This document shows, piece by piece, positions 57,381 to 63,812 of a DNA stretch of 64,000 nt. The DNA comes from a virus. Under the pieces are notes generated by a model. It ran no database searches, was not told the DNA's origin, and was given only the letters and a program-made list of their open reading frames with translations. Each line of letters begins with the position of its first letter. Position 1 is the stretch's first letter. The stretch covers positions 1 through 64,000 of IMG/VR virus record IMGVR_UViG_3300037862_000152. The stretch is one strand, 5' to 3'. The position numbers were made by a program, and so were the translations under genes.

Positions 57381-59222
57381 TCAGGCGCTTGCCCCAACCT
57401 TCCCCAAAGCTTCGCTTGCCGACTTGCCGACTAGCAACGCAATCTGAGCGGTGTCGAGCTGGTCGAGGTGGACGCCCCAGTTCGCCTGTCGGATAAGGTT
57501 GCTCGCTGGTGAGCCGTAGCAATCTTTTGGAGTAATCCAAAGAACTGCCACGCCGTTTTGCTTGCACTCGGTGAGCATAGCTACGGCTCTCTCACGCTCT
57601 TGAGATGTGTATTGTCCGTCCGATACATTGACAACCATTCTCACGCCTGTCCCAAAAGTCAGTCCGAGTTCGCCGTCTAGTGCGCTCCAAGCCTCGCCGA
57701 ACTTTTCAGTTCCGTCTGGTGCGGTGTAGACAGAAACTTCGTCTAGCCTCTGACCTCTGCGGAGAGTAGGGAATACACCCGAGCCGTAGTAAACCATAGC
57801 TGTCTCGGCTTGGATTCGGCGACCTGCCTCGCCCATGACCCACGCTGTGGTCGCCATAGCTTGCATAGCAGAACCCATTGACCCTGAAATGTCCACCATG
57901 ATACCGAGGCGTAGTGTCGGGTCGTCTGTGTGCTTGCGAGACTTCGACTTCCAAGCTGGTAGTTCGCCTCGGCGACCCATAGCTTCGCTTGCCTTATTCT
58001 GGACGGCATTACGAGCAATCAGGCGACCCTGTGGCGCTTGAGTCTTGCGAACATGAACGGAACGCTCACGATACTTCGCCTTGTCCAACATCTGCGCTAC
58101 CTTGACTGCGCTGGCTCGCTCTGCGCCAGTTGGCGCTCGGCGCTCGCTGACTGTCGAGTTTGAGTTTGAGCCAGTTGCATTATGGCTCTTGTCAAAGATT
58201 TTGCGAGCTGTGTCCTGTTTCTGATTCTTGGACTTGGATTCCTCTTGGCGAGCCTTGGCTTCGTCCTGCCACTTCTCTTGAGTCTCTTGGTCTGCCAACT
58301 TGTCGTTAGCTGAAAGCTCTGTGGTCATTCCTTGGTCGCTCATTTTATCGAGCAACTTTTGAACGCCTTCACTTGGAGACTTGCCTTCGCCTTCGCCTTC
58401 GCCTTCGCCTTCGCTTGGCTCGAAAGCTGAGCCTGTCCCCTGTGGCTCACCTTCGGGGTCTGCCTCACGCAATAACTCGACCCACTTCTTAGCAAGCGTA
58501 ATAGCTTCCTCGACCTGTGGAACTGTGAGCTTTTGGAACGCAACCCAAACTAGGCGCAAATCCTCATAAAGTTTTTCACCGAGAATGGAAACAACAATCT
58601 TGTAAATGTCTATGACATCTGACCTGTCCAAAACTCTGGCGTCATACCGAGCAAGCGATAGCCCTGCAAGATTCGCAACGACCCATAGGTCGCTACCGAG
58701 AGTTGCCAGTTGCTTTTCGTCCACGCCTTCGAGCGCCATTTCCAAAGCTGAGGCTCTGAGGAACTCTCTGTTTAGTGGTCGCTCAAGAACGCCCTTGGCT
58801 TCGATTCTGGATTCCTCTAACAACATGAAGGCTTGACCTTCTTGGTTGTCTAGCTGAGTCTGCAAGTAGTTTGTGTCCCAAGCTGTGTGCTTGGCGTGGA
58901 GTGCTTCGTGAAAAATGATTCCAGTTGCCATTGGGAACTCATACTGAACTGTGCGCTCATTGAAATCTCCAACGAACTCTGGCGTAGTAATTTCACCGAA
59001 CGCCTTTGAAGCGTTTATCTCAATCTCGGCTATGTCGGCGTAGTAAGCCGCAACTGCTTCGCCCTCGGCAACTTCGTCGCCACCCACGAATACAACTAGG
59101 TCGCCTCGAAGCGATAGGTCATTGACAAATCTGCTTATCTGGCTTCCAACTTTTAGCCACTCTGGACTAGTTGTAGTCTCTCGACTTGTAAGCCTTGAAC
59201 TCTTTACTTTGTAGTGTGCCAT
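57381..59222 (-). CDS. VWA-domain protein with N-terminal HExxH metallopeptidase-like domain
   Basis: A 613-residue protein. Residues ~95-145 carry HEALH (105-109) and, about 27 residues later, LLEESRIEA, the pattern of a zinc metallopeptidase with a downstream glutamate ligand. Residues ~260-420 are a charged, disordered linker with a GEGEGEGEG tract and many Lys/Glu. Residues ~440-600 are a von Willebrand A domain with an intact MIDAS: DISGS (D444, S446, S448) and VSDG (D535). This is the usual partner type of MoxR AAA+ ATPases, and the MoxR gene lies just upstream. Such pairs act as metal-dependent chaperones that remodel or activate a target complex; the phage target is unknown. It has its own TTGACA promoter. 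Confidence 0.85.
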   Translation of the reverse strand: MAHYKVKSSRLTSRETTTSPEWLKVGSQISRFVNDLSLRGDLVVFVGGDEVAEGEAVAAYYADIAEIEINASKAFGEITTPEFVGDFNERTVQYEFPMATGIIFHEALHAKHTAWDTNYLQTQLDNQEGQAFMLLEESRIEAKGVLERPLNREFLRASALEMALEGVDEKQLATLGSDLWVVANLAGLSLARYDARVLDRSDVIDIYKIVVSILGEKLYEDLRLVWVAFQKLTVPQVEEAITLAKKWVELLREADPEGEPQGTGSAFEPSEGEGEGEGEGKSPSEGVQKLLDKMSDQGMTTELSANDKLADQETQEKWQDEAKARQEESKSKNQKQDTARKIFDKSHNATGSNSNSTVSERRAPTGAERASAVKVAQMLDKAKYRERSVHVRKTQAPQGRLIARNAVQNKASEAMGRRGELPAWKSKSRKHTDDPTLRLGIMVDISGSMGSAMQAMATTAWVMGEAGRRIQAETAMVYYGSGVFPTLRRGQRLDEVSVYTAPDGTEKFGEAWSALDGELGLTFGTGVRMVVNVSDGQYTSQERERAVAMLTECKQNGVAVLWITPKDCYGSPASNLIRQANWGVHLDQLDTAQIALLVGKSASEALGKVGASA

Positions 59223-59262
59223 TTTGAATCTCCCTTTTGTCGGCGTTTCTGTGCTGTGTCTA

Positions 59263-59292
59263 ATTATGCACCCTAATGGGTAGGAGTGTCAA
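59263..59292 (-). promoter_or_regulatory. Promoter of the VWA gene
   Basis: TTGACA (59287-59292), 18-bp spacer, CATAAT (59263-59268). No 16-bp element. The -10 region (CATAATTAGAC) is the same as at the MoxR promoter. The -35 box lies inside the inverted repeat 59273-59330. Confidence 0.8.
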
Positions 59293-59330
59293 GTCCATTT
59301 CAGAAAAACTTCCCTGACACTCCCCATTAG
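59273..59330. repeat. 16-bp inverted repeat over the VWA promoter
   Basis: CTAATGGG-TA-GGAGTGTCA (59273-59291) is complementary to TGACACTCC-CCATTAG (59315-59330). One arm covers the -35 box and spacer of the VWA promoter. It may be an operator or a terminator of the MoxR transcript; no T-run follows, which favours an operator. Confidence 0.6.
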
Positions 59331-59350
59331 TCGAGGACACGAATACTCAA

Positions 59351-60427
59351 CTAAATCTTGGCTGGCATTATCGCTTCGCCGAATACTCGACCAAATACAT
59401 CTGAGGCAACTGGTCTGTCAATTTCTGGTGCGCTGGCAAGTAGATTCTGAACTGCCCACTTAGTTCCAAAGCTCTTTGCCAAGTCTCGGAAAGCTAGAAG
59501 CTCTCGGAATTGTGGTGACCATGAAGTCTCGCCATTCTCTACCTTTTTGGATAGATTCTGAGAAGCAACTACGGCACTCTGTGGAACGCCAAGCTTTTTA
59601 GCAAGCGCCCAATCTGTGGTCATTTCGGCATGAATAGCGAACCTCGATAGAAGCGCCTCACTCAGACGAACACCTGCGACATTTGGATTCGTGGCTGAAA
59701 CGACATAGAAGCCCTCTTTAGCCTTGATAGTGCCACGCTCTGGATTCTGAGTTACGACTAGCTCACGCCTTCCGTCCATTAGCCCATAAACAACTGACAT
59801 TACCTTCGGGTCAATCAACCCAATTTCGTCAATCAGAAGTGCCTTGCCCTCAGAAGCAGCTCTGGTCAAAACTCCGTCCACCCACTCAAAGCCACCGCTC
59901 TGAGTCTGGACATAGCCACCGACCAAATCGGCAACCTCAGTATCGCCTGAGCCAAGAATGGTATAAAGTTCCTCTGGAAAAGCAGCTTCAACTAAAGCTG
60001 TCTTGCCTGTTCCTGGGACTCCATAAAGTAGAATGGCATGACCTTCGGCTCTGGCTTTTCTCAGGACCTCGACATCTGTGTGGTCGCCCCAAGGTCGAGC
60101 ATAGTAGTCCTCACCATTTGGTCGAGGATAACTCTCCGAGCCTTCGAGCGAATCTGTGGTTTCCATTGTCTCAACTGTCTCTGCAAGGCTTGGGGTTTCT
60201 GCTCCCAAGTCTATCCCAAGTGGCTTGACTGCTCTTGCCCCTGCCTTCGAGCGAAGTGTTGCCCTGCCCTCTGGTCGCATTAGGCTGTCAAGAACCGAGG
60301 TAGTCACGCCCAAAGTTGGTAGTGCTACTGTGGACGATAGCTCTGTCAAAAGCTTCTCAAAGTCAAAGTCCAAGGCGCTACTGAGCGTTGGTGCTGGTGC
60401 TAGATAAATACTCTTTTTTAGATACAT
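59351..60427 (-). CDS. moxR: MoxR-family AAA+ ATPase
   Basis: A 358-residue AAA+ protein. An N-terminal ~100 residues of low similarity precede the ATPase core: Walker A GVPGTGKT (136-143), Walker B ALLIDEIG (196-203), sensor SATNP (244-248) and an arginine in LLSRFAIHAEM (262). The layout of CbbQ/NirQ/MoxR ATPases is followed, with the partner VWA protein encoded next. It would use ATP to drive VWA-dependent remodelling of a target protein. Confidence 0.88.
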   Translation of the reverse strand: MYLKKSIYLAPAPTLSSALDFDFEKLLTELSSTVALPTLGVTTSVLDSLMRPEGRATLRSKAGARAVKPLGIDLGAETPSLAETVETMETTDSLEGSESYPRPNGEDYYARPWGDHTDVEVLRKARAEGHAILLYGVPGTGKTALVEAAFPEELYTILGSGDTEVADLVGGYVQTQSGGFEWVDGVLTRAASEGKALLIDEIGLIDPKVMSVVYGLMDGRRELVVTQNPERGTIKAKEGFYVVSATNPNVAGVRLSEALLSRFAIHAEMTTDWALAKKLGVPQSAVVASQNLSKKVENGETSWSPQFRELLAFRDLAKSFGTKWAVQNLLASAPEIDRPVASDVFGRVFGEAIMPAKI

Positions 60428-60472
60428 TTTCGTGTCTCCCTTTAGTTTTCGTGTCGTTTTGTGTCTGGTCTA

Positions 60473-60500
60473 ATTATGCCAGTTTGTTTGGAAATGTCAA
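60473..60500 (-). promoter_or_regulatory. Promoter of the moxR gene
   Basis: TTGACA (60495-60500), 16-bp spacer, CATAAT (60473-60478). It overlaps the last codons and stop of the upstream gene. The CATAATTAGAC box matches the VWA promoter. Confidence 0.75.
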
Positions 60501-61112
60501 GACTGATTCACGAACTTTATTTATTCGGCGAATAACTGCTTGAGGTGTCTTGCTCTCGTCATGCAAAAGTGCCATGTCCTCGTTGGTAATCTCAACGGCA
60601 AGTGGAGTATCGTCACGAACTACCCAAGCTTGGACTACGGAATCCTCACGCTCACCATTTATGACTTCGCCATAAGCTGTGCCGAGTAGTTCACGCTTCA
60701 AAGTTAGCCTCAAAGTGCGCTGTCTGGACGCTACTTGCTGAAGAACTGGAAGCTCGTCAAATTCCTCTTTTGAGTAGTCCTCTACATTTGTGTAGTCGGA
60801 GTGGTGTCCACTAACAATTCCCATGTCTGGGTCGTCCAACTTGGCGAAGCCTCTGGTGTAGCTGGTATCCCACTGCGCCCTAGGCGAGTGTTCTGAAACA
60901 GTTCTGGTCATTACAACTGACTGCATAATCTTGCCAGTATCGTCCTGATACTGAGGAAAGATAATCACCTGTTTCGTGCTACTTGCTGCCCCATGCCAAC
61001 CGCAAACAGTTCTCTGCTGGTCGGGAGTGAGTGCAGGGTTTACTACCAACTCTAGGTAGACTGCCTTGCCAATAATCTTTGGCGCTGTTAGTGGTGCTGA
61101 TAATGAAGTCAT
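60474..61112 (-). CDS. Hypothetical protein
   Basis: A 212-residue protein from the ATG at 61112 (GGGGAG four to five bases upstream). Alpha/beta in pattern, with GKAVYLELVVNPALTPDQQRTVCGW near the start. I do not recognise it. It precedes moxR with no terminator between, so some read-through into moxR is likely and it may belong to the same functional module. Confidence 0.65.
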   Translation of the reverse strand: MTSLSAPLTAPKIIGKAVYLELVVNPALTPDQQRTVCGWHGAASSTKQVIIFPQYQDDTGKIMQSVVMTRTVSEHSPRAQWDTSYTRGFAKLDDPDMGIVSGHHSDYTNVEDYSKEEFDELPVLQQVASRQRTLRLTLKRELLGTAYGEVINGEREDSVVQAWVVRDDTPLAVEITNEDMALLHDESKTPQAVIRRINKVRESVLTFPNKLA

Positions 61113-61158
61113 GCGACTCCCCTTTCGATTCGTGTCTCTCACCTTTTGGCGATAAGAG

Positions 61159-61251
61159 AATCAAACCACAGAAAAGAGGGAATGTCAAATCTTTCGTGAA
61201 AAGTTTGGTAACAGTTTGGTAACGGCGCTAACCTAGTAAAAAAGTGGATAC
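61159..61251 (-). promoter_or_regulatory. Promoter with 16-bp element, copy 15
   Basis: Element at 61236-61251, 47-bp spacer, TTGACA at 61183-61188, 18-bp spacer, TTGATT at 61159-61164. The spacer is about 21 bp, or two helical turns, longer than usual and holds a direct repeat of GTTACCAAACT-type units. It drives the gene starting at 61112. Confidence 0.65.
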
Positions 61252-61266
61252 AGCTTTTAGACAAAA

Positions 61267-61289
61267 GAAAAACCCCACCGAAGTGAGGT
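61267..61289 (-). terminator. Hairpin after the Api92-like gene
   Basis: On the minus strand ACCTCAC pairs with GTGGGGT around TTCG, followed by TTTTTC. Confidence 0.75.
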
Positions 61290-61301
61290 CAATCTTTGTG
61301 A

Positions 61302-62066
61302 TTAGTCTTGTAGCGGCTTACCATCTTCGTCTACGAGAACAAACGAACCCAAGTCAGATTCTTCGACAGGCAATTTCTTTTCGCCCATTTCAATCTCTAA
61401 GTATTCGGCTCTAGCGTTTGTTGCGTCGCTCGAACTGAGACGATACACCTTTGTAACTTGAACAAAGATTTCTCGTTTGTTCGGGCAATCGTCATACCAA
61501 TCGTCCTTATCCTCTGCCCAAGAACAGGCGCAACTATCTTCTCTGTCACGATCAACATAGTCGGCGTGAGAATCTGGAATGTCGTATTCCTTGACAACAG
61601 TTAGCTCGCCTTTTGAGCCAACCAGCTCTCCACCCCAACCCTGCTCTTCTTCGTATGAAATGGCGAACTCTAGCTCGGGGAACTGCTCGACCATAGCTTT
61701 GAAAACTGGCTCTGGTGGCGACCAAGCTGTTTGAAATTCGAAGTTGGCGCTTGTTGCTTCAGCTTCTAACGAAACATCGCCAGCGTCCCACTTAGTGCTC
61801 CACTCTCGGCTGTTGAAGTTATACCAATTATTCTCTGTGTTGCCAGACTCCTTGCCCTCAACCCAGCCTTTGGTTTCGTGGTATTCTCCCGAGTGAATGC
61901 TTCCCTGTGGTGGCGCAATAAAGTTGGCGAATGAGAGTTCGGAATCCCACTTGTCCTCATCTGTTTCAACAAAGGTATTTGGCATAGCTTTTGCCTGCTC
62001 TATGAATCTCTGAACCTCGGCTTCGAGTCCTGTAACATAGACGCTGTTGAATACCCAGTTCGGCAT
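61302..62066 (-). CDS. Api92-like (DUF1281-type) phage protein
   Basis: A 254-residue acidic protein. MPNWVFNSVYVTG at the start, then SFANFIAPP and WSPPEPVFKAMVEQFPELEFAISYEEEQGWGGEL match the Api92-like family of phage and mobile-element proteins, which carries a ferredoxin-like fold of unknown role. CACSWAEDKDDWYDDCP adds a cysteine cluster. Its start shares a base with the upstream stop at 62066. Confidence 0.75.
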   Translation of the reverse strand: MPNWVFNSVYVTGLEAEVQRFIEQAKAMPNTFVETDEDKWDSELSFANFIAPPQGSIHSGEYHETKGWVEGKESGNTENNWYNFNSREWSTKWDAGDVSLEAEATSANFEFQTAWSPPEPVFKAMVEQFPELEFAISYEEEQGWGGELVGSKGELTVVKEYDIPDSHADYVDRDREDSCACSWAEDKDDWYDDCPNKREIFVQVTKVYRLSSSDATNARAEYLEIEMGEKKLPVEESDLGSFVLVDEDGKPLQD

Positions 62067-62359
62067 TAGTCGTTACCTACTAGAACTGCTAGTTCTTTCC
62101 CATAGGTGTAGTCGAGTTTTTCAACTACAGTTTTGCGAATCTCATCGCCATTGTCGTCATAGTTGTCAATGTCTGTGTAGGTGACTACCAATTCCATTTC
62201 GTCATTAGTGTCCACGCTTACCATTTCATAGTCCGAACCCGAACTCCAAAAGCCGAAACATTGTGGTGTCTGAGTTGCTACCGCAATTAGTGCGTCTAGG
62301 TTTTCAAACAGTTGGTCGTCACATTCAATGATGTCCGACCAGTAAATCCTTTTTGTCAT
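62066..62359 (-). CDS. Acidic hypothetical protein
   Basis: A 97-residue acidic protein from the ATG at 62359 (AAGGAGAG upstream). Mixed alpha/beta with many Asp residues. Function unknown. First gene of the unit under promoter copy 16. Confidence 0.65.
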   Translation of the reverse strand: MTKRIYWSDIIECDDQLFENLDALIAVATQTPQCFGFWSSGSDYEMVSVDTNDEMELVVTYTDIDNYDDNGDEIRKTVVEKLDYTYGKELAVLVGND

Positions 62360-62386
62360 TTTCTCTCCTTTTTTGGTGTTGAGACA

Positions 62387-62458
62387 ACAGTAGCACACTT
62401 GCAAGGAAAAAGTAATCTATTTGTGGAAATAATTTGAAACTAGCAAAAAAGTGGATAC
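62387..62458 (-). promoter_or_regulatory. Promoter with 16-bp element, copy 16 (one-base variant)
   Basis: Element at 62443-62458 reads GTATCCACTTTTTTGC, one change from the rest. 27-bp spacer, TTACTT at 62410-62415, 17-bp spacer, TACTGT at 62387-62392. It drives the gene starting at 62359. Confidence 0.65.
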
Positions 62459-62462
62459 AGAA

Positions 62463-62732
62463 CTAGAACCTGTCTAGCTCGTCCTCATCATCCTCAGACT
62501 CTTCGGTCTCAATTATGGGACTGGCACAATCAGTGCAGATCAAGTATTCGATCTCGTCCTCAAGAACGACGACAAACTGCTCAAAGCTATCGGTCTCGGT
62601 TGAGTGTCCAATTGGTTCTCCGCACACATCGCACTCAGTGAAGTCTAGCTGATCCGTCGACAACACCCCAGCGAACAGAGCGAGCGCAACATCGGAGTCG
62701 GTCTCGATTATGTGCAGCTCTATGTGTCTCAT
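62463..62732 (-). CDS. Acidic zinc-ribbon protein, probably leaderless
   Basis: An 89-residue protein from the ATG at 62732. CDVCGEP and CTDC form a zinc ribbon, and the tail is nearly all Glu/Asp. No Shine-Dalgarno sequence is present, but TACAAT lies seven bases upstream of the ATG. Function unknown. Its stop lies just before promoter element copy 16, with no hairpin between. Confidence 0.6.
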   Translation of the reverse strand: MRHIELHIIETDSDVALALFAGVLSTDQLDFTECDVCGEPIGHSTETDSFEQFVVVLEDEIEYLICTDCASPIIETEESEDDEDELDRF

Positions 62733-62739
62733 AGAAGTA

Positions 62740-62745
62740 ATTGTA
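62740..62745 (-). promoter_or_regulatory. -10 box giving a possible leaderless mRNA
   Basis: TACAAT on the minus strand ends seven bases before the ATG at 62732, so the transcript could begin at the start codon. A GCCGTCC/GGACGGC hairpin lies just upstream (62754-62775). Confidence 0.4.
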
Positions 62746-62753
62746 CAACGCAC

Positions 62754-62775
62754 GCCGTCCTGTTATTTGGACGGC
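62754..62775 (-). terminator. Hairpin after the 62.8-kb gene
   Basis: GCCGTCC (62754-62760) pairs with GGACGGC (62769-62775) around an 8-nt loop; no T-run follows on the minus strand, so termination is uncertain. Confidence 0.45.
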
Positions 62776-62802
62776 GCTCGCCGCAAGAACTGCACGCCGT
62801 TA

Positions 62803-63288
62803 CTACCAGCTAGAGGAATACTCAAGACTGATGTTCGTGAAGAAGTCTGGGGTCTCAGGTAGCTGTGTGAGTATCTCTGCAAGCCGTCTCGCCGTCTCGT
62901 CAATTTCTTCGAAGTAGTACTCGTCATACTCCGTCGACCCAAAGAAGGAGCCCACAGACGTCGGTAAGTGTTCCTCTGCATACTCTGGGTCTCCAGACTT
63001 GGCGACCCGTTCGCATAGGTCTATCAGCTCGCCGAGTTGGTCACGGCTCACTCCGTAACTACCGCAATCGTCCTCGCCGTCCTGGACATGTACAACGAAC
63101 CAGTTGTGGACAGCGGAACATTTACGCCAGTCCATAGCGGTGAACGTCACATACATATGAGTTCCTCCACCCAAGCCGGTCAGGCCTAGTGACTCCATAG
63201 TGTCTTTGTAAAGCTTTTGCTCAGACTCTGGTGAGCCTTCATATCCTCGGACATAGCGCTTGCCTGATAATGTCATGTCTAATCCCAT
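62803..63288 (-). CDS. Conserved phage hypothetical protein
   Basis: A 161-residue protein. MGLDMTLSGKRYV at the start, then WRKCSAVHNWFVVHVQDGEDDCGSYGVSRDQLGELIDLCERV form a pattern I recall in many phages and prophages ('MGLDMYL ... RKANAIHKWFV'). Function unknown. Single-gene unit with a TTGACT promoter and AAAGGGAG upstream of the ATG. Confidence 0.75.
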   Translation of the reverse strand: MGLDMTLSGKRYVRGYEGSPESEQKLYKDTMESLGLTGLGGGTHMYVTFTAMDWRKCSAVHNWFVVHVQDGEDDCGSYGVSRDQLGELIDLCERVAKSGDPEYAEEHLPTSVGSFFGSTEYDEYYFEEIDETARRLAEILTQLPETPDFFTNISLEYSSSW

Positions 63289-63316
63289 TTTGTTTCTCCC
63301 TTTCGTTAGTAGTTCA

Positions 63317-63345
63317 ACAGTAGCAGCAAGCCGCTAATTAGTCAA
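63317..63345 (-). promoter_or_regulatory. Sigma70-type promoter without the 16-bp element
   Basis: TTGACT (63340-63345), 17-bp spacer, TACTGT (63317-63322). Its -35 box overlaps the stop codon of the gene at 63338. It drives the gene starting at 63288. Confidence 0.65.
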
Positions 63346-63520
63346 GCATCATTTCTGGAGCGCAGTCGAAGCAGCCATAGTTAGTTCTGTTGTTGGTCAG
63401 CTCAATTGTGTAGCAGCTGCCGCAAGGTCGCATCTGCCTGAGGCAGTAGGTGCAGATATAGATCCCGTCAGTAACTGTCTGCTTCGGGTTGTGTTCGCAG
63501 CTTACGAATTCTTTTATCAT
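63338..63520 (-). CDS. Small zinc-binding protein
   Basis: A 60-residue protein with eight potential ligands: CEHNP near the start, CTYC, CGSC and CFDC. Two interleaved zinc sites are likely. Function unknown. AAAGGGAG lies upstream of the ATG, and a TTGCGC/TATAGT promoter precedes it. Confidence 0.7.
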   Translation of the reverse strand: MIKEFVSCEHNPKQTVTDGIYICTYCLRQMRPCGSCYTIELTNNRTNYGCFDCAPEMMLD

Positions 63521-63546
63521 TTATCTCCCTTTGTTGTGTTAGTAGA

Positions 63547-63575
63547 ACTATAACACCCAGATGGAGAAAGCGCAA
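63547..63575 (-). promoter_or_regulatory. Sigma70-type promoter without the 16-bp element
   Basis: TTGCGC (63570-63575), 17-bp spacer, TATAGT (63547-63552), upstream of the gene starting at 63520. Confidence 0.6.
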
Positions 63576-63615
63576 CTCGAGCTGGAGGACGACCATCTGA
63601 TCTCTTCTTTGCATG

Positions 63616-63786
63616 GTCCGTGAAAAGTAGCGCGCCGGCTTTGATTTTTTGCTGCTAGCGGGAATCATGCACGCCGCTTCATGAAAAGTCTAGTTCTGTT
63701 GGTGCAGGTTTCCATCAGGGTCTGGATGACCGGCCGCGGGAGTTTTACTCTTCGTAAGAAGTACTGCACGCCGCTCCGTGAAAAGT
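63616..63786. repeat. Direct repeats TGCACGCCGCTYCRTGAAAAGT
   Basis: Two 22-bp copies differ at two bases (63668-63689 and 63765-63786); a third partial copy, GTCCGTGAAAAGT, is at 63616-63628. They fill a 240-bp stretch without a gene. Shorter TGCACGCCG strings also occur near 62790. The role is unknown. Confidence 0.6.
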
Positions 63787-63812
63787 TTTAGGGTTTTGCT
63801 GAGACTCAATGA

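Noticed and set aside
47389-62458. CRISPR array interpretation of the repeated 16-mer
   Set aside because: Copies are 0.3 to 4 kb apart with genes between them, too short for CRISPR repeats, and always at the same place relative to promoters.
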